Positions 15,912-25,452 of a stretch of 37,260 nt of DNA are shown here, in pieces. The stretch spans positions 1 to 37,260 of the forward strand of contig JACCZY010000032.1 of assembly GCA_013695685.1 (NCBI GenBank), in the 5' to 3' direction. Positions within the stretch are counted from its first letter, which is position 1, and each line of letters starts with the position of its first letter. Source of the DNA: Geodermatophilaceae bacterium (GTDB lineage Bacteria > Actinomycetota > Actinomycetes > Mycobacteriales > Geodermatophilaceae). The translations under genes were made by a program, and so were the position numbers. The notes below the pieces were generated by a model that was not told the DNA's origin, searched no databases, and saw only the letters and a program-made list of their open reading frames with translations.

Positions 15912-17276
15912 ATGCCGCCGTCGGTCCGGGTCAAGCCCGGATACACCTGCTCCGAGTGTGGGTGCACCGCCCCTCAGTGGCTCGGCCGGTGCCCCGAGTG
16001 CCAGGCCTGGGGCACGGTGGTGGAGGCGGGTGCATCCCGAGCGGCCCTGCGTCGGTTCACGGCCGGTCCGGTGAGCGCACCCGCCGTACGCATCAGGGAC
16101 ATCGACGTACAGGCCGCACGGGCGCGGCCGACCGGTGTCGCCGAGCTCGACCGTGTCCTGGGCGGGGGCCTCGTTCCCGGTGCAGTCGTCCTGCTCGCCG
16201 GTGAGCCCGGTGTCGGGAAGTCGACGCTGCTGTTGGAGGTCGCGGCCCGCTACGCAGAACGGGGCGACCAGCCGGCGCTGATCGTCACCGGTGAGGAGTC
16301 CGCCGCGCAGGTCAGGTTGCGGGCCGAGCGCACCGGTTCGATACACGACCGGCTGTATCTCGCCGCCGAGACCGACCTGTCCGCCCTGCTCGCCCACATC
16401 GACGAGGTCTCCCCCGGCCTGTTGGTCGTGGACTCCGTTCAGACGATCTCCGCCGCGACGGTGGACGGTTCGGCCGGCGGGGTCACCCAGGTCCGTGCGG
16501 TCGCCGCGGCGCTGATCGCCGTCGCCAAGGAGCGCGGCATCGCCACCGTGCTGGTGGGGCACGTCACCAAGGACGGTTCGATCGCCGGACCCCGCCTGCT
16601 GGAGCACGTCGTCGACGTTGTGCTGCAGTTCGAGGGTGACAAGCACTCCTCGCTGCGACTCGTGCGGGCGGTCAAGAACCGCTACGGGCCGGCAGAGGAG
16701 GTCGGCTGTTTCGAACTCGGTGACGCCGGCATCGTCGGCCTACCCGACCCGTCCGGGCTGTTCCTGTCGCAGCGCAGCCAGCCGGTTCCCGGCACCTGTG
16801 TGACGGTGACCGTCGAGGGACGCCGCCCGCTGCTGGCTGAGGTGCAGGCGCTGGCAGCCACCTCCACGTTGCCCAGTCCACGACGCGCCGTCAGCGGACT
16901 CGATTCCGCCCGCGCGTCCATGGTGCTTGCCGTGCTCGACAAGCGGGCCGGCATCTCGCTGGCGAGCCTGGATGTCTTCACTGCCACAGTGGGCGGCGTA
17001 CGCGTGGTGGAACCGGCAGCGGATCTGGCGCTGGCACTGGCAGTGGCCTCGTCGGCGCGTGACCGCGCTCTGCCCGGCGACCTGGTGGCGATCGGCGAGG
17101 TCGGCCTGGCCGGTGACATTCGCCGCGTGAACGGGGTCGGCCGGCGGCTGGCCGAGGCCGCCCGGCTGGGCTTCGGCCATGCGCTGGTCCCGGCGGATTC
17201 CGGCCGGATCGACTGCGGCCTGCGAGTGACAGTCGTCGATGACGTCGCCACGGCGATCCGAGCGCTGCTCGGCTGA
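15912..17276 (+). CDS. radA: DNA repair protein RadA (Sms), branch-migration ATPase
   Basis: A 454-aa RecA-related helicase/branch-migration factor used in recombinational repair. A four-Cys zinc finger opens the protein (Cys13, Cys16, Cys27, Cys30). Walker A is GEPGVGKS (residues 97-104), Walker B is LLVVDSVQT, and the RadA-specific KNRYG motif lies at 255-259. The C-terminal ~150 residues are the Lon-protease-like domain (VVEPAADLALALAVASS, GEVGLAGDIRRV). Length and architecture are standard. An upstream in-frame TTG is ignored, because the ATG at 15912 sits 7 nt after a -10 box. It is followed by disA after 170 bp, the order conserved in actinobacteria and Bacillus. Confidence 0.96.
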   Translation: MPPSVRVKPGYTCSECGCTAPQWLGRCPECQAWGTVVEAGASRAALRRFTAGPVSAPAVRIRDIDVQAARARPTGVAELDRVLGGGLVPGAVVLLAGEPGVGKSTLLLEVAARYAERGDQPALIVTGEESAAQVRLRAERTGSIHDRLYLAAETDLSALLAHIDEVSPGLLVVDSVQTISAATVDGSAGGVTQVRAVAAALIAVAKERGIATVLVGHVTKDGSIAGPRLLEHVVDVVLQFEGDKHSSLRLVRAVKNRYGPAEEVGCFELGDAGIVGLPDPSGLFLSQRSQPVPGTCVTVTVEGRRPLLAEVQALAATSTLPSPRRAVSGLDSARASMVLAVLDKRAGISLASLDVFTATVGGVRVVEPAADLALALAVASSARDRALPGDLVAIGEVGLAGDIRRVNGVGRRLAEAARLGFGHALVPADSGRIDCGLRVTVVDDVATAIRALLG

Positions 17277-17317
17277 GCGGGGTCCGGCGAGCGGGTCCGG
17301 CGAGCGGGGTCCGGCGA
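17277..17317 (+). repeat. Three tandem 13-14-bp direct repeats between radA and disA
   Basis: Units GCGGGGTCCGGCGA (17277-17290), GCGGGTCCGGCGA (17291-17303) and GCGGGGTCCGGCGA (17304-17317) begin at the base after the radA stop and are followed by a partial unit GCGGGG. They differ only in one G. They are non-coding and lie upstream of the disA -10 box. Confidence 0.85.
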
Positions 17318-17398
17318 GCGGGGGCGACTACGGCGGCGGCCCGGTCACGGTCCGGTTGCGACCCGGGTGCGGTACGGCTCAGGGCGCGTGCATCGCCG

Positions 17399-17404
17399 TA
17401 CACT
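17399..17404 (+). promoter_or_regulatory. -10 box before disA
   Basis: TACACT predicts a transcript starting near 17411, which leaves a 5' leader of about 36 nt with the ribosome site AGGAG at 17436-17440. disA can therefore be expressed separately from radA. Confidence 0.4.
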
Positions 17405-17446
17405 CCGCGTGCCTGAATGCCCACCAGCCCCGGAAAGGAGCGTGGC

Positions 17447-18532
17447 TTGCCCACCTTGTCCGAGCGTGCGGCCGCACTGCGGTCGATGCTGGCCCTGATC
17501 GCGCCGGGCACCCAACTGCGCGACGGTCTCGAGCGCATCCTGCGGGGTAACACCGGCGCGCTCGTCGTGCTCGGCATGGACAAGACGGTCGAGTCGTTGT
17601 GCACGGGCGGCTTCTCGCTGGAGGTGGAGTTCTCCGCCACCCGGCTGCGGGAGTTGGCCAAGATGGACGGCGCTGTCGTGCTGTCCGAGGACGGCTTGCG
17701 AATCCTGATGGCCGCCGTACATCTCATGCCCGACCCCACCATCCCGACAAGTGAATCGGGGACGCGACACCGCACAGCCGAGCGGGTCGCCATCCAAGCC
17801 GGCTTTCCCGTCATCTCGGTGAGCCAGTCGATGCGGATCATCACGCTCTATCTGCGCGACCAGCGCTACGCGCTGGACCATCCCAACGACATCCTGTCCC
17901 GCGCCAACCAAGCGCTGGCCACGCTGGAGCGCTACAAGATGCGCCTCGACGAGGTGGCCGGGACGCTGTCGGCGCTGGAGATCGAGGACCTCGTTACGGT
18001 CCGGGATGCGATGAACGTCAGCCAGCGCCTGGAGATGGTCCGTCGCATCGCCGAGGAGATTCAAGGGCACATCGTCGAACTCGGCACCGACGGGCGGCTG
18101 CTTTCACTGCAGCTCGACGAGCTCATGGCCGGCGTCGAGGGTGACCGCTCCCTGGTCGCTCGCGACTACGCGCCCGGGGCCGTGCGCCGGGCGCGAGCCG
18201 TCGAGGCCATTCTCGACGACATGGCAATGCTGTCCTCGACGGAACTGCTCGATCTGTCGCTGCTGGGAAAAGCCTTCGGGTACGCCGCCACGCCCGAGGC
18301 GCTCGACGGCGCGGTCAGTCCGCGCGGGTACCGGCTGCTGGCCAAGATCCCGCGCCTTCCGCCAGCGATCATCGACCGGCTGGTCGAGCACTTCGGCGGC
18401 CTGCAGAAGCTGCTGGCGGCCACCATCGAGGATCTGCAGGCGGTCGACGGCGTGGGCGAGACGCGGGCCCGCGGCGTGCGTGAAGGACTGTCGCGGATGG
18501 CGGAGAGCAGCATCCTCGAGCGCTACGTCTGA
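17447..18532 (+). CDS. disA: DNA integrity scanning diadenylate cyclase DisA
   Basis: A 361-aa enzyme that scans DNA and makes c-di-AMP from two ATP. The N-terminal DAC domain has the catalytic DGA motif (Asp74-Ala76 in KMDGAVVLS) and the RHR motif (107-109 in [10 protein letters not shown]). A central helical spine ([15 protein letters not shown]) links to a C-terminal helix-hairpin-helix DNA-binding domain ([33 protein letters not shown]). The TTG at 17447 is preferred, because AGGAG lies 6 nt upstream and the protein then aligns with M. tuberculosis DisA. An in-frame ATG at 17417 would add ten residues. The gene converges on the next gene with a short GC hairpin between. Confidence 0.95.
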   Translation: MPTLSERAAALRSMLALIAPGTQLRDGLERILRGNTGALVVLGMDKTVESLCTGGFSLEVEFSATRLRELAKMDGAVVLSEDGLRILMAAVHLMPDPTIPTSESGTRHRTAERVAIQAGFPVISVSQSMRIITLYLRDQRYALDHPNDILSRANQALATLERYKMRLDEVAGTLSALEIEDLVTVRDAMNVSQRLEMVRRIAEEIQGHIVELGTDGRLLSLQLDELMAGVEGDRSLVARDYAPGAVRRARAVEAILDDMAMLSSTELLDLSLLGKAFGYAATPEALDGAVSPRGYRLLAKIPRLPPAIIDRLVEHFGGLQKLLAATIEDLQAVDGVGETRARGVREGLSRMAESSILERYV

Positions 18533-18545
18533 GCGACGCGCACCG

Positions 18546-18561
18546 CCGGCGTCGGCGCCGG
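18546..18561. terminator. GC hairpin between convergent disA and Rv3587c-like gene
   Basis: CCGGCG-TCGG-CGCCGG forms a perfect 6-bp stem with a 4-nt loop in the 41-bp gap between two convergent genes. There is no T-tract on either side, so its efficiency is unclear, but the position suits a bidirectional terminator. Confidence 0.4.
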
Positions 18562-18573
18562 GGTCGCGCCGGG

Positions 18574-19278
18574 TCAGCGCAGGATCAACGTGGCGTCCGG
18601 ATCCTTCGCCGTACCCAGTCGCACACTCAGCCGATACTCACCTGGCGCAAAGCGGCGGCGGGGCTCGGCGCAGTCGGGGTCGGAGGTCAAGCCGGTCCAT
18701 TCGACGCGCAGCGTCACCTGTTGCCCCGGCTGCAGCGTCTGCAGCTTCCTGCCGGGCTGATAGAGACAGTCGTTGCTGCCCCACAGCCGTACGTCGCCGT
18801 CGAACAGGCCCCACTCCTGCTGGGTGGTTCCGACATCGCGGACGCAGGGCTGAGCGCTGACGTTCTTCACCATCATCAGCAGCGTCGGCTTGTCCTGCAC
18901 CGAGTACTGCGGCTGCTCTGCGCCGGCGGTCACGGCCAGCATCTCGTCGGTGCACAGCACCGGCGTTGCCGGCGGAGCGGTTGTCCCCGGTGGGGTTGTG
19001 ACCGGCGGGGTTGTGACCGGCGGGGTTGTGACCGGCGGAGTGGTTGTCGTCGGGGCGGCGGTAGAGGTCTGCAGCGGCTGGGCCGGAATCAACTCCAGCT
19101 GCGGGGTCGCCGTAGGAACCCTCGGGGGCGGGGGAATCTCGGCGACGGAAGCCTCCGACGCACCCCGTCCGCTGAAAAGCAAGAAGGGCACGACGGCGAG
19201 GAGCAGCACCACAGCGATGCCGAGCAGGCGTCGCTTCCAGTAGACGCGCGGGGGTAGCGACCCGACCGGATGCAGCAC
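18574..19278 (-). CDS. Membrane-anchored extracytoplasmic protein, Rv3587c-like
   Basis: A 234-aa protein with a short basic N-terminus (LPPRVYWKRR), one membrane anchor (LLGIAVVLLLAVVPFLLF) and a proline/threonine-rich spacer containing TTPPV repeats. The C-terminal domain of ~120 residues has four cysteines (VLCTDEM, QPCVRDV, NDCLYQP, PDCAEPR) and a beta-sandwich look (QVTLRVEWTGL, GEYRLSVRLG). It matches the position of M. tuberculosis Rv3587c, a conserved membrane protein of unknown role. GTG 19276-19278 is the start because it lies 7 nt after a TACCGT box. Longer in-frame starts would put a charged region before the anchor. Confidence 0.78.
   Translation of the reverse strand: MLHPVGSLPPRVYWKRRLLGIAVVLLLAVVPFLLFSGRGASEASVAEIPPPPRVPTATPQLELIPAQPLQTSTAAPTTTTPPVTTPPVTTPPVTTPPGTTAPPATPVLCTDEMLAVTAGAEQPQYSVQDKPTLLMMVKNVSAQPCVRDVGTTQQEWGLFDGDVRLWGSNDCLYQPGRKLQTLQPGQQVTLRVEWTGLTSDPDCAEPRRRFAPGEYRLSVRLGTAKDPDATLILR
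18992..19036 (-). repeat. 15-bp tandem repeat, three exact copies, in the Pro/Thr spacer
   Basis: GGGGTTGTGACCGGC occurs at 18992-19006, 19007-19021 and 19022-19036 on the plus strand. On the coding strand it encodes the pentapeptides that make TTPPV repeats. Perfect identity suggests recent slippage, and the frame is kept. Confidence 0.88.
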
Positions 19279-19285
19279 GCGCCCA

Positions 19286-19291
19286 ACGGTA
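19286..19291 (-). promoter_or_regulatory. -10 box for leaderless Rv3587c-like message
   Basis: TACCGT on the minus strand, followed by TGGGCGC and the GTG start at 19278. Confidence 0.5.
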
Positions 19292-19403
19292 ATGCCGGCT
19301 AAGCGGCAGTTGCCGCCGCCGCGCCGGGATGGCATCGATTTCGACCGCACTTCCGGCCGCAGGAGAATGCCTCGGCTGTCGTCGTGGCAGCATCACACCC
19401 GTC

Positions 19404-20312
19404 ATGGCGGCGCATCTCACAACCACCGGTGAAGCCATACATCCGCCGCTCGCTGACCCGGTCATCATCTGGTACCGCGGGAACGCTCGCGACCTGCCGT
19501 GGCGCCACCCGGGTACAAGCCCGTGGGCGGTGCTGGTCAGCGAGGTGATGCTGCAGCAGACACCGGTGGCCCGCGTCCTACCGGTGTGGCAGTCCTGGCT
19601 GCGCCGCTGGCCGAGTCCTGCGGCCCTCGCAGCGGACAGCTGCGGAGAGGCCATCCGCATGTGGGGCAAGCTGGGCTACCCGCGACGGGCGCTTCGGCTG
19701 CATGCAACGGCAGTGATAATCACCGACCGGCACGGTGCAGCGGTGCCCTCCGACCTCGGGTCGCTGCAGGCGCTACCGGGGGTCGGCGCCTACACCGCCC
19801 GGGCGGTGGCCGCCTTCGCTTTCGGACAGCGACATGCCGTCGTGGACACGAACGTACGGCGGTTCGTCGCACGGGCCGTCCTCGGGCAGGCCGCGGCGGC
19901 GGCGCCGGCTGCCGCACGGGATCTGGCCCTTGTCGAGTCGCTGGTTCCGGAGGCGCCGGCACGTGCGGCGATCTTCTCGGTGGCTGCGATGGAACTCGGG
20001 GCGCTTGTCTGCACCGCCCGTGCTCCAGCCTGCACCCGCTGCCCAATCCGCGGTCACTGCGCATGGCAGCTGGCCGGACGGCCGGCCCGGACCGGCCCGG
20101 TGCGGCCGGCGCAGCGGTTCGCCGGCACCGACCGGCAGGTGAGGGGACTGTTGCTGGCCGTGCTGCGCGGCTCGCCCGTCGCCGTTTCGGCCGGGGCGTT
20201 GGCAGCGGCGTGGGCCGACGCCGGGCAGCGGGAGCGAGCGTTGCGGACTCTGATGAGCGATGGGCTGGTCGTCGTACTCCCCGACGGCCGGTATGCCCTG
20301 CCCGGCCACTGA
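19404..20312 (+). CDS. mutY: A/G-specific adenine glycosylase MutY
   Basis: A 302-aa base-excision enzyme that removes adenine mispaired with 8-oxoguanine. Features are the substrate-recognition VMLQQTPVARV, the helix-hairpin-helix LPGVGAYTARAV, the catalytic Asp in VVDTNVRRF, and a 4Fe-4S site with the C-x6-C-x2-C-x5-C spacing in CTARAPACTRCPIRGHC. The C-terminal ~80 residues are shorter than the NUDIX-like domain of E. coli MutY, as in other actinobacteria. The ATG at 19404 gives the family-like N-terminus. No ribosome site or TANNNT box is convincing there. In M. tuberculosis a carbonic anhydrase gene lies between the Rv3587c gene and mutY; it is absent here. Confidence 0.94.
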   Translation: MAAHLTTTGEAIHPPLADPVIIWYRGNARDLPWRHPGTSPWAVLVSEVMLQQTPVARVLPVWQSWLRRWPSPAALAADSCGEAIRMWGKLGYPRRALRLHATAVIITDRHGAAVPSDLGSLQALPGVGAYTARAVAAFAFGQRHAVVDTNVRRFVARAVLGQAAAAAPAAARDLALVESLVPEAPARAAIFSVAAMELGALVCTARAPACTRCPIRGHCAWQLAGRPARTGPVRPAQRFAGTDRQVRGLLLAVLRGSPVAVSAGALAAAWADAGQRERALRTLMSDGLVVVLPDGRYALPGH

Positions 20313-20417
20313 CCGCCCCGCACCTTGCCTGCCGAGTGGTCGCACAGAACGGGCAAATCGGGCGCCGACACGGCCACCCGACGGGCAAAGTGGTTGAAGC
20401 GGGGGTAGAGAGCAGCA

Positions 20418-20450
20418 CGGGTCCGGACATCACTGGGACGTCCGGACCCG
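20418..20450. terminator. Bidirectional hairpin between convergent mutY and clpC
   Basis: CGGGTCCGGAC (20418-20428) and GTCCGGACCCG (20440-20450) form a perfect 11-bp stem around an 11-nt loop, the strongest hairpin in the window. It lies 17 bp beyond the clpC stop and about 105 bp beyond the mutY stop. There is no long T-run on either side. Confidence 0.7.
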
Positions 20451-20466
20451 CACGTGCAGCTCTGTC

Positions 20467-23001
20467 TCAGTCGACCTTGGGCAGCGCGTCCTTCGTCGAC
20501 TTGCCCAGATCCACGGCCGCCAACTCCGGAACCATGAGCACCTTGGCCTCGCCGCGGAAGGTGAAGCCGGTTGGTTCACCGGCCTCGTCCGTAGCGGTGT
20601 CCACGACGACGATCTGACCGGGCGTCAGCTCGCCGTACAGGATCCGCTCGGACAGTGCGTCCTCGATCTCGCGCTGGATCGTCCGGCGCAGCGGCCGTGC
20701 GCCGAGGACGGGGTCGAAGCCACGCTTGGCCAGCAGCTTCCGAGCCTCTGCGGTGACCTCCAGCCCCATGTCCTTGTGCTTGAGCTGCTCGTCCACCCGC
20801 TCGAGCATGAGGTCGACGATCTGGACGATCTCCTCCTCGCTGAGCTGGTGGAACACGATCGTGTCGTCGATCCGGTTCAGGAACTCCGGCCGGAAGTGCT
20901 GCTTGAGCTCGTCGTTGACTCGCTGCTTCATCCGCTCGTAGTTGGACTGCGAGTCGTTGCCGGCCTGGAAGCCCAGTCCGACCGCCTTGCTGATGTCGCG
21001 GGTGCCGAGGTTCGTGGTCAGGATCAGGACGGTGTTCTTGAAGTCCACAACCCGGCCCTGGCCGTCGGTCAGCCGGCCGTCCTCGAGCACCTGCAGCAGC
21101 GTGTTGAACACGTCCTGGTGCGCCTTTTCGATCTCGTCGAAGAGCACCACCGAGAACGGCTTGCGCCGCACCTTCTCGGTCAGCTGCCCGCCCTCGTCGT
21201 AGCCGACGTACCCGGGTGGGGCACCGACCAGACGCGAGACGGTAAAGCGGTCGTGGAACTCGCTCATGTCGATCTGGATGAGCGCGTCCTGGTCGCCGAA
21301 GAGGAATTCGGCCAGTGCCTTGGACAGCTCGGTCTTACCGACACCGGACGGGCCGGCGAAGATGAACGAACCACCCGGGCGGCGCGGGTCCTTGAGGCCG
21401 GCGCGGGTACGCCGGATCGCCATGGAGACTGCCTTGATGGCCTCCTCCTGGCCGATGATCCGCTTGTGCAGCTCCTGCTCCATCCGCAGCAGCCGGGATG
21501 TCTCCTCCTCGGTGAGCTTGAAGACCGGGATGCCCGTCCAGTTCGCCAGCACTTCGGCGATCTGCTCCTCGTCGACCTCGGCGACGACATCCATGTCACC
21601 GGCCTTCCACTGCTTCTCCCGCTCGGCCTTCTCGACCAGGAGCTGCTTTTCCTTGTCGCGCAGGTTCGCTGCCTTCTCGAAGTCCTGCGCGTCGATCGCG
21701 GACTCCTTCTCCCGCCGCACACTGGCGATCCGCTCGTCGAACTCACGCAGGTCCGGCGGTGCGGTCATCCGGCGGATGCGCATGCGCGCCCCTGCCTCGT
21801 CGATCAGGTCGATCGCCTTATCCGGGAGGAACCGGTCGGAGATGTAGCGGTCGGCCAGCGTCGCCGCGGCGACGAGGGCGGCGTCGGTGATGGAGATCCG
21901 GTGATGCGCCTCGTAGCGGTCACGCAGACCCTTGAGGATCTCGATGGTGTGCCCGAGGGTCGGCTCGCCGACCTGGATCGGTTGGAACCGCCGCTCCAGG
22001 GCTGCATCCTTCTCCAGATGCTTGCGGTACTCATCCAGGGTCGTGGCGCCGATCGTCTGCAGCTCCCCGCGCGCCAACATCGGCTTGAGGATGCTGGCCG
22101 CGTCGATCGCGCCCTCTGCCGCGCCGGCACCGACCAGGGTGTGGATCTCGTCGATGAACAGCACGATGTCACCGCGGGTGCGGATCTCTTTGAGGACCTT
22201 CTTGAGCCGCTCCTCGAAGTCACCGCGATACCGGGAACCGGCCACGAGGGCACCGAGATCCAGGGTGTAGAGCTGCTTGTCCTTGAGGGTCTCGGGCACC
22301 TCGCACTTGACGATCATCTGGGCCAGGCCCTCGACGACGGCGGTCTTGCCGACACCGGGCTCGCCGATGAGCACCGGGTTGTTCTTCGTACGACGGCTGA
22401 GCACCTGCATCAGCCGCTCGATCTCCTTTTCCCGGCCGATGACCGGGTCCAGCTTGGACTCGCGCGCCGCCTGGGTCAGGTTGCGGCCGAACTGGTCGAG
22501 TACCAGCGACGTGGAGGGCGTGCCCTCGCTCTGCCCGCCGGGGCTGCCGGCCGGCTCCTTGCCCTGGTAACCGGACAGCAGCTGGATGACCTGCTGGCGG
22601 ACGCGGTTCAGATCGGCGCCCAGCTTGACCAGCACCTGGGCCGCGACGCCCTCGCCCTCGCGGATCAGCCCGAGCAGGATGTGCTCGGTGCCGATGTAGT
22701 TGTGGCCGAGCTGCAGCGCCTCGCGCAGGGACAGCTCGAGCACCTTCTTCGCACGAGGGGTGAACGGGATGTGCCCGCTCGGCGCCTGCTGGCCCTGACC
22801 GATGATCTCCTCGACCTGCTGGCGGACCCCTTCGAGGGAGATGCCGAGTGATTCGAGCGCCTTGGCGGCGACACCCTCGCCCTCGTGGATCAGCCCGAGC
22901 AGGATGTGCTCGGTGCCGATGTAGTTGTGATTGAGCATCCTGGCTTCTTCTTGCGCCAGGACGACGACCCGACGCGCCCGGTCGGTGAACCTCTCGAACA
23001 T
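20467..23001 (-). CDS. clpC: ATP-dependent Clp protease ATP-binding subunit ClpC
   Basis: An 844-aa AAA+ unfoldase that feeds substrates to ClpP. Two N-terminal Clp repeats, each with [13 protein letters not shown], bind adaptors and substrates. The first AAA domain has Walker A GEPGVGKT and Walker [15 protein letters not shown]-like middle motif ([16 protein letters not shown]) marks ClpC rather than ClpA or ClpB. The second AAA domain has GPSGVGKTE and [11 protein letters not shown]. The ATG at 22999-23001 has GAGGAG 5 nt upstream; the TTG codon just before it is less likely. A ClgR-like box lies about 180 bp upstream. In M. tuberculosis ClpC1 is essential and is the target of cyclomarin-type compounds. 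Confidence 0.97.
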   Translation of the reverse strand: MFERFTDRARRVVVLAQEEARMLNHNYIGTEHILLGLIHEGEGVAAKALESLGISLEGVRQQVEEIIGQGQQAPSGHIPFTPRAKKVLELSLREALQLGHNYIGTEHILLGLIREGEGVAAQVLVKLGADLNRVRQQVIQLLSGYQGKEPAGSPGGQSEGTPSTSLVLDQFGRNLTQAARESKLDPVIGREKEIERLMQVLSRRTKNNPVLIGEPGVGKTAVVEGLAQMIVKCEVPETLKDKQLYTLDLGALVAGSRYRGDFEERLKKVLKEIRTRGDIVLFIDEIHTLVGAGAAEGAIDAASILKPMLARGELQTIGATTLDEYRKHLEKDAALERRFQPIQVGEPTLGHTIEILKGLRDRYEAHHRISITDAALVAAATLADRYISDRFLPDKAIDLIDEAGARMRIRRMTAPPDLREFDERIASVRREKESAIDAQDFEKAANLRDKEKQLLVEKAEREKQWKAGDMDVVAEVDEEQIAEVLANWTGIPVFKLTEEETSRLLRMEQELHKRIIGQEEAIKAVSMAIRRTRAGLKDPRRPGGSFIFAGPSGVGKTELSKALAEFLFGDQDALIQIDMSEFHDRFTVSRLVGAPPGYVGYDEGGQLTEKVRRKPFSVVLFDEIEKAHQDVFNTLLQVLEDGRLTDGQGRVVDFKNTVLILTTNLGTRDISKAVGLGFQAGNDSQSNYERMKQRVNDELKQHFRPEFLNRIDDTIVFHQLSEEEIVQIVDLMLERVDEQLKHKDMGLEVTAEARKLLAKRGFDPVLGARPLRRTIQREIEDALSERILYGELTPGQIVVVDTATDEAGEPTGFTFRGEAKVLMVPELAAVDLGKSTKDALPKVD

Positions 23002-23087
23002 CAATGCTCCTCACTGCCGCGCGGTACCCGAACCCCGAGAGTCTGTGTACCGCGACAGACCCGCATGCCTACGTGCCGGTCCAGTTC

Positions 23088-23093
23088 ACTCTA
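23088..23093 (-). promoter_or_regulatory. Possible clpC -10 box
   Basis: TAGAGT on the minus strand, giving a predicted leader of about 80 nt before the clpC ATG. It lies downstream of the ClgR-like box with respect to clpC transcription, the correct order for an activator site. Confidence 0.3.
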
Positions 23094-23182
23094 ACCGCGT
23101 ATCCGCAGGACTGAGAGGTACGACGGCCAACCGGCATCATGCACAACCGGGCGGCGACACAGGGCTGTTCCGGGCGGCGCTG

Positions 23183-23193
23183 CGCTGAGAGCG
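23183..23193 (-). promoter_or_regulatory. ClgR-like activator box upstream of clpC
   Basis: On the minus strand GTTTCGCTCTCAGCGC contains TTCGC, 5 nt, then GCG, and the core CGCTGAGAGCG is palindromic (CGCT-GAG-AGCG). It fits the ClgR consensus described for Streptomyces and Corynebacterium clp promoters (GTTCGC-N5-GCG; core CGCYNANRGCG) with one mismatch. ClgR activates clpC and clpP genes in actinobacteria. The match is seen; binding is inferred. Confidence 0.6.
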
Positions 23194-23480
23194 AAACCGG
23201 CATGTTCCCGGGGTAGTCATGCGACCTACCAGGAGTCGGCAATGGTAGCGACACCCGCCGATAACGATAGGTAAGTCACGATTATGCCGAACTGGCGCCT
23301 GCGTGGATGAGACAGGCCCGGTGGCAAACCGAACGAGGCTGTCCCGCCGTGAACGCCGGCTTGTCAGCCAGGCTGGCTCGCAATGCCAGGCGGCGGACAT
23401 CGTTGCCCACTGCGTGGCTGCACTGAATTACCGCGGTTAGAATCGCAGGATCGCGAAGTCACCGGGCCCCGAGAAGTAGT

Positions 23481-23819
23481 TCAGCTGGCGGCGTGATATG
23501 CCTCGACGATGCTCGCGGGGATCCGGCCGCGGTCGCTGACGGTGTGGCCGTTTCGTCGCGCCCACGCCCTTATTGCCTGGGTCTGCTCCCGATCGGCGGT
23601 CGCCGGACCCTTCCCGCGACCGCCGCGTGCGCGCGTCCCGGACCGGCCGATCTTGTGTGCCGCCCCGACATAGGATGCCAACGCCTCACGCAACGCAGCA
23701 GCATTCTTGCTCGACAGGTCGATTTCGTACGCGGAACCATCAAGCCCGAACGTCACCGTCTCGTCGGCCTGAGCACCATCGAGATCATCCACAAGAATGA
23801 CTTGGACTCTTTGAGCCAT
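23481..23819 (-). CDS. lsr2: Lsr2 nucleoid-associated, H-NS-like silencer
   Basis: A 112-aa xenogeneic silencer that bridges AT-rich DNA. The N-terminal beta/alpha dimerisation part is [14 protein letters not shown] and [18 protein letters not shown] basic linker ([14 protein letters not shown]) follows. The C-terminal DNA-binding domain holds the AT-hook-like Arg-Gly-Arg at residues 97-99 in [14 protein letters not shown]. Length and RGR position match M. tuberculosis Lsr2, which also lies between clpC1 and lysS. The ATG at 23817-23819 has AGGAG 6 nt upstream. It is preceded by a 69-bp gap from lysS, so it may be read through from lysS or from its own promoter. Confidence 0.96.
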   Translation of the reverse strand: MAQRVQVILVDDLDGAQADETVTFGLDGSAYEIDLSSKNAAALREALASYVGAAHKIGRSGTRARGGRGKGPATADREQTQAIRAWARRNGHTVSDRGRIPASIVEAYHAAS

Positions 23820-23888
23820 GCGGAACTCCTATGCCGTCTCTACCGGGGCGTTGTGTGCGCCCATTGAAGCATGCCGCTCCCCCGAAAG

Positions 23889-25373
23889 CTAATAGGGCCG
23901 TACTAACGGGAACAAGATGGTGTCGCGGACTCCTAATCCGGTGAACGCCATCAGCAATCGGTCGATCCCCATGCCCATTCCGCCTACCGGCGGCATGCCG
24001 TATTCCAGCGCGGTCAAGAAGTCCTCGTCCAGCACCATCGCCTCGGGATCACCGGCGGCGGCCAGCCGCGCCTGCTCCATGAAACGCGCTCGCTGCCTGA
24101 TCGGGTCGGTCAACTCCGAGTACGCCGTTGCGGTCTCCACGGCGCCGATGTAGAGGTCCCACTTCTCGCTCACCCCGGGCACCGAGCGGTGGTCGCGGGT
24201 CAGTGGGGAGGTCTCCTGCGGGAAGTCCCGCACGAACGTCGGAGCGAGAAGACCCGGCACCACCAGGTGCTCGAGCAATTCCTCGACGAGTCTGCCCGGC
24301 CCCCACGCCGGGTCGACGGCGATGCCCTGTGCCTCGGCGCGCGAGCGGAGCTGCTCCGGTGCAGTGTCGGGACCGACCTGCTCTCCGAGCGCCTCGGACA
24401 CCGCGCCGTACAGGGTGATCGAGGACCACTCGCCACCGAGGTCGTGCTCGGTCCCGTCAGCGTGGCGCACGACCATGGAGCCGAAGGCGGACATCGCGGC
24501 GCTCTGGATCAGCTCGCGGGTCAGCCCCGCCATGCCGTCGTAATCGGAATACGCCTCGTACACCTCCAGCATGGCGAACTCCGGGTTGTGCGTGCGGTCG
24601 ACGCCCTCGTTGCGAAAGTTGCGGTTGATCTCGAACACCTTGTCCAACCCGCCGATGACGCACCGCTTCAGATACAGCTCCGGCGCGATGCGCAGAGAGA
24701 GGTCCATGTCAAAGGCGTTCATGTGGGTGGTGAACGGGCGAGCAGTGGCACCTCCGTGCACGGGCTGCAGCATCGGTGTCTCGACCTCCAGGAAGCCGCG
24801 GCCGTGCAGTGTGGCCCGCAGCGAGCGCACCGCCTCGATACGGCAGATGGCGATCCTCCGCGCCTCGTCCCGCACGATGAGATCGACGTAGCGCTGCCGG
24901 ACGCGCGTCTCCTCGTTCATCGGTCGGTGGGCAACGGGCAGCGGCCGGAGCGCCTTGGCGGTGAAGGCCCACGACTCGGCAAGGACTGACAACTCGCCGC
25001 GCCGGGATGTCACCACCTCGCCTTCGACGAAGACATGGTCGCCGAGATCGACGTCGGATTTCCACGTCCGCAATGCCTGCTCGCCCACCCGATCCAGTGA
25101 CAGCATCACCTGCAGTTCGACACCGCCCTCGCGAAGCGTGGCGAAGCACAACCGGCCCGTGTTTCGCACGAAGATCACCCGTCCGGTGATACCGACCAGA
25201 TGCCCGGTCTTCGTGTCCGAGGGCAGTTCGGGGTGCTGATCGCGGGCTTCGGCGAGAGTGTGCGTGCGAGCCACGCCAGGCGGAAAGGGGTCGATGCCGC
25301 TGTCACGCATCCGCTCCAGCTTCCCCCGGCGGACCCGCATCTGCTCCGGTTCGCCGGGCTGCTCGGTGCTCAC
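23889..25373 (-). CDS. lysS: Lysyl-tRNA synthetase, class II
   Basis: A 494-aa class II synthetase that charges tRNA-Lys. The N-terminal OB-fold anticodon-binding domain includes [19 protein letters not shown]. The catalytic core has motif 1 around [20 protein letters not shown], motif 2 [12 protein letters not shown] with [14 protein letters not shown], and motif 3 [16 protein letters not shown]. The length is that of a simple LysS without the membrane domain of the LysX fusion enzymes. The GTG start at 25371-25373 is 7 nt after TACGCT, so the message is probably leaderless. The next gene downstream on this strand is lsr2. Confidence 0.96.
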   Translation of the reverse strand: MSTEQPGEPEQMRVRRGKLERMRDSGIDPFPPGVARTHTLAEARDQHPELPSDTKTGHLVGITGRVIFVRNTGRLCFATLREGGVELQVMLSLDRVGEQALRTWKSDVDLGDHVFVEGEVVTSRRGELSVLAESWAFTAKALRPLPVAHRPMNEETRVRQRYVDLIVRDEARRIAICRIEAVRSLRATLHGRGFLEVETPMLQPVHGGATARPFTTHMNAFDMDLSLRIAPELYLKRCVIGGLDKVFEINRNFRNEGVDRTHNPEFAMLEVYEAYSDYDGMAGLTRELIQSAAMSAFGSMVVRHADGTEHDLGGEWSSITLYGAVSEALGEQVGPDTAPEQLRSRAEAQGIAVDPAWGPGRLVEELLEHLVVPGLLAPTFVRDFPQETSPLTRDHRSVPGVSEKWDLYIGAVETATAYSELTDPIRQRARFMEQARLAAAGDPEAMVLDEDFLTALEYGMPPVGGMGMGIDRLLMAFTGLGVRDTILFPLVRPY

Positions 25374-25380
25374 AGGGCCG

Positions 25381-25386
25381 AGCGTA
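25381..25386 (-). promoter_or_regulatory. -10 box for leaderless lysS message
   Basis: TACGCT on the minus strand, followed by CGGCCCT and the GTG start at 25373. Confidence 0.5.
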
Positions 25387-25452
25387 ACCGCGGCCCGGAA
25401 CCGGCCCGCACCCTTCAGAGTCAGCCGGCGAGCGCGTGATACTCATCCGGAC

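Larger units (their letters stand above)
23002..23480. other. 479-bp intergenic region between lsr2 and clpC
   Basis: No convincing gene is seen on either strand. Small open frames here lack family features and ribosome sites. The region holds a ClgR-like box (23183-23193), a possible clpC -10 box (23088-23093) and a short palindrome AGCCAGGCTGGCT (23366-23378). Its base composition is a little more mixed, with AT-richer stretches near 23260-23285 and 23425-23450, as expected of a regulated promoter region. Confidence 0.6.

Noticed and set aside
18992-19036. Short exact repeats considered as a CRISPR or mobile-element trace
   Set aside because: Head-to-tail copies without spacers that lie in frame and encode a Pro/Thr spacer, so they are a coding tandem repeat.
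20776-22851. Long open frame of 691 codons on the plus strand opposite clpC
   Set aside because: It is the antisense shadow of a high-GC gene. The chain is leucine/valine/aspartate-rich without any domain, and the minus strand encodes complete ClpC.
23137-23400. 87-codon frame on the minus strand between lsr2 and clpC
   Set aside because: Arg/Ser-rich, no ribosome site or domain, and it covers the ClgR-like box. Random open frames of this size are common at this GC content.
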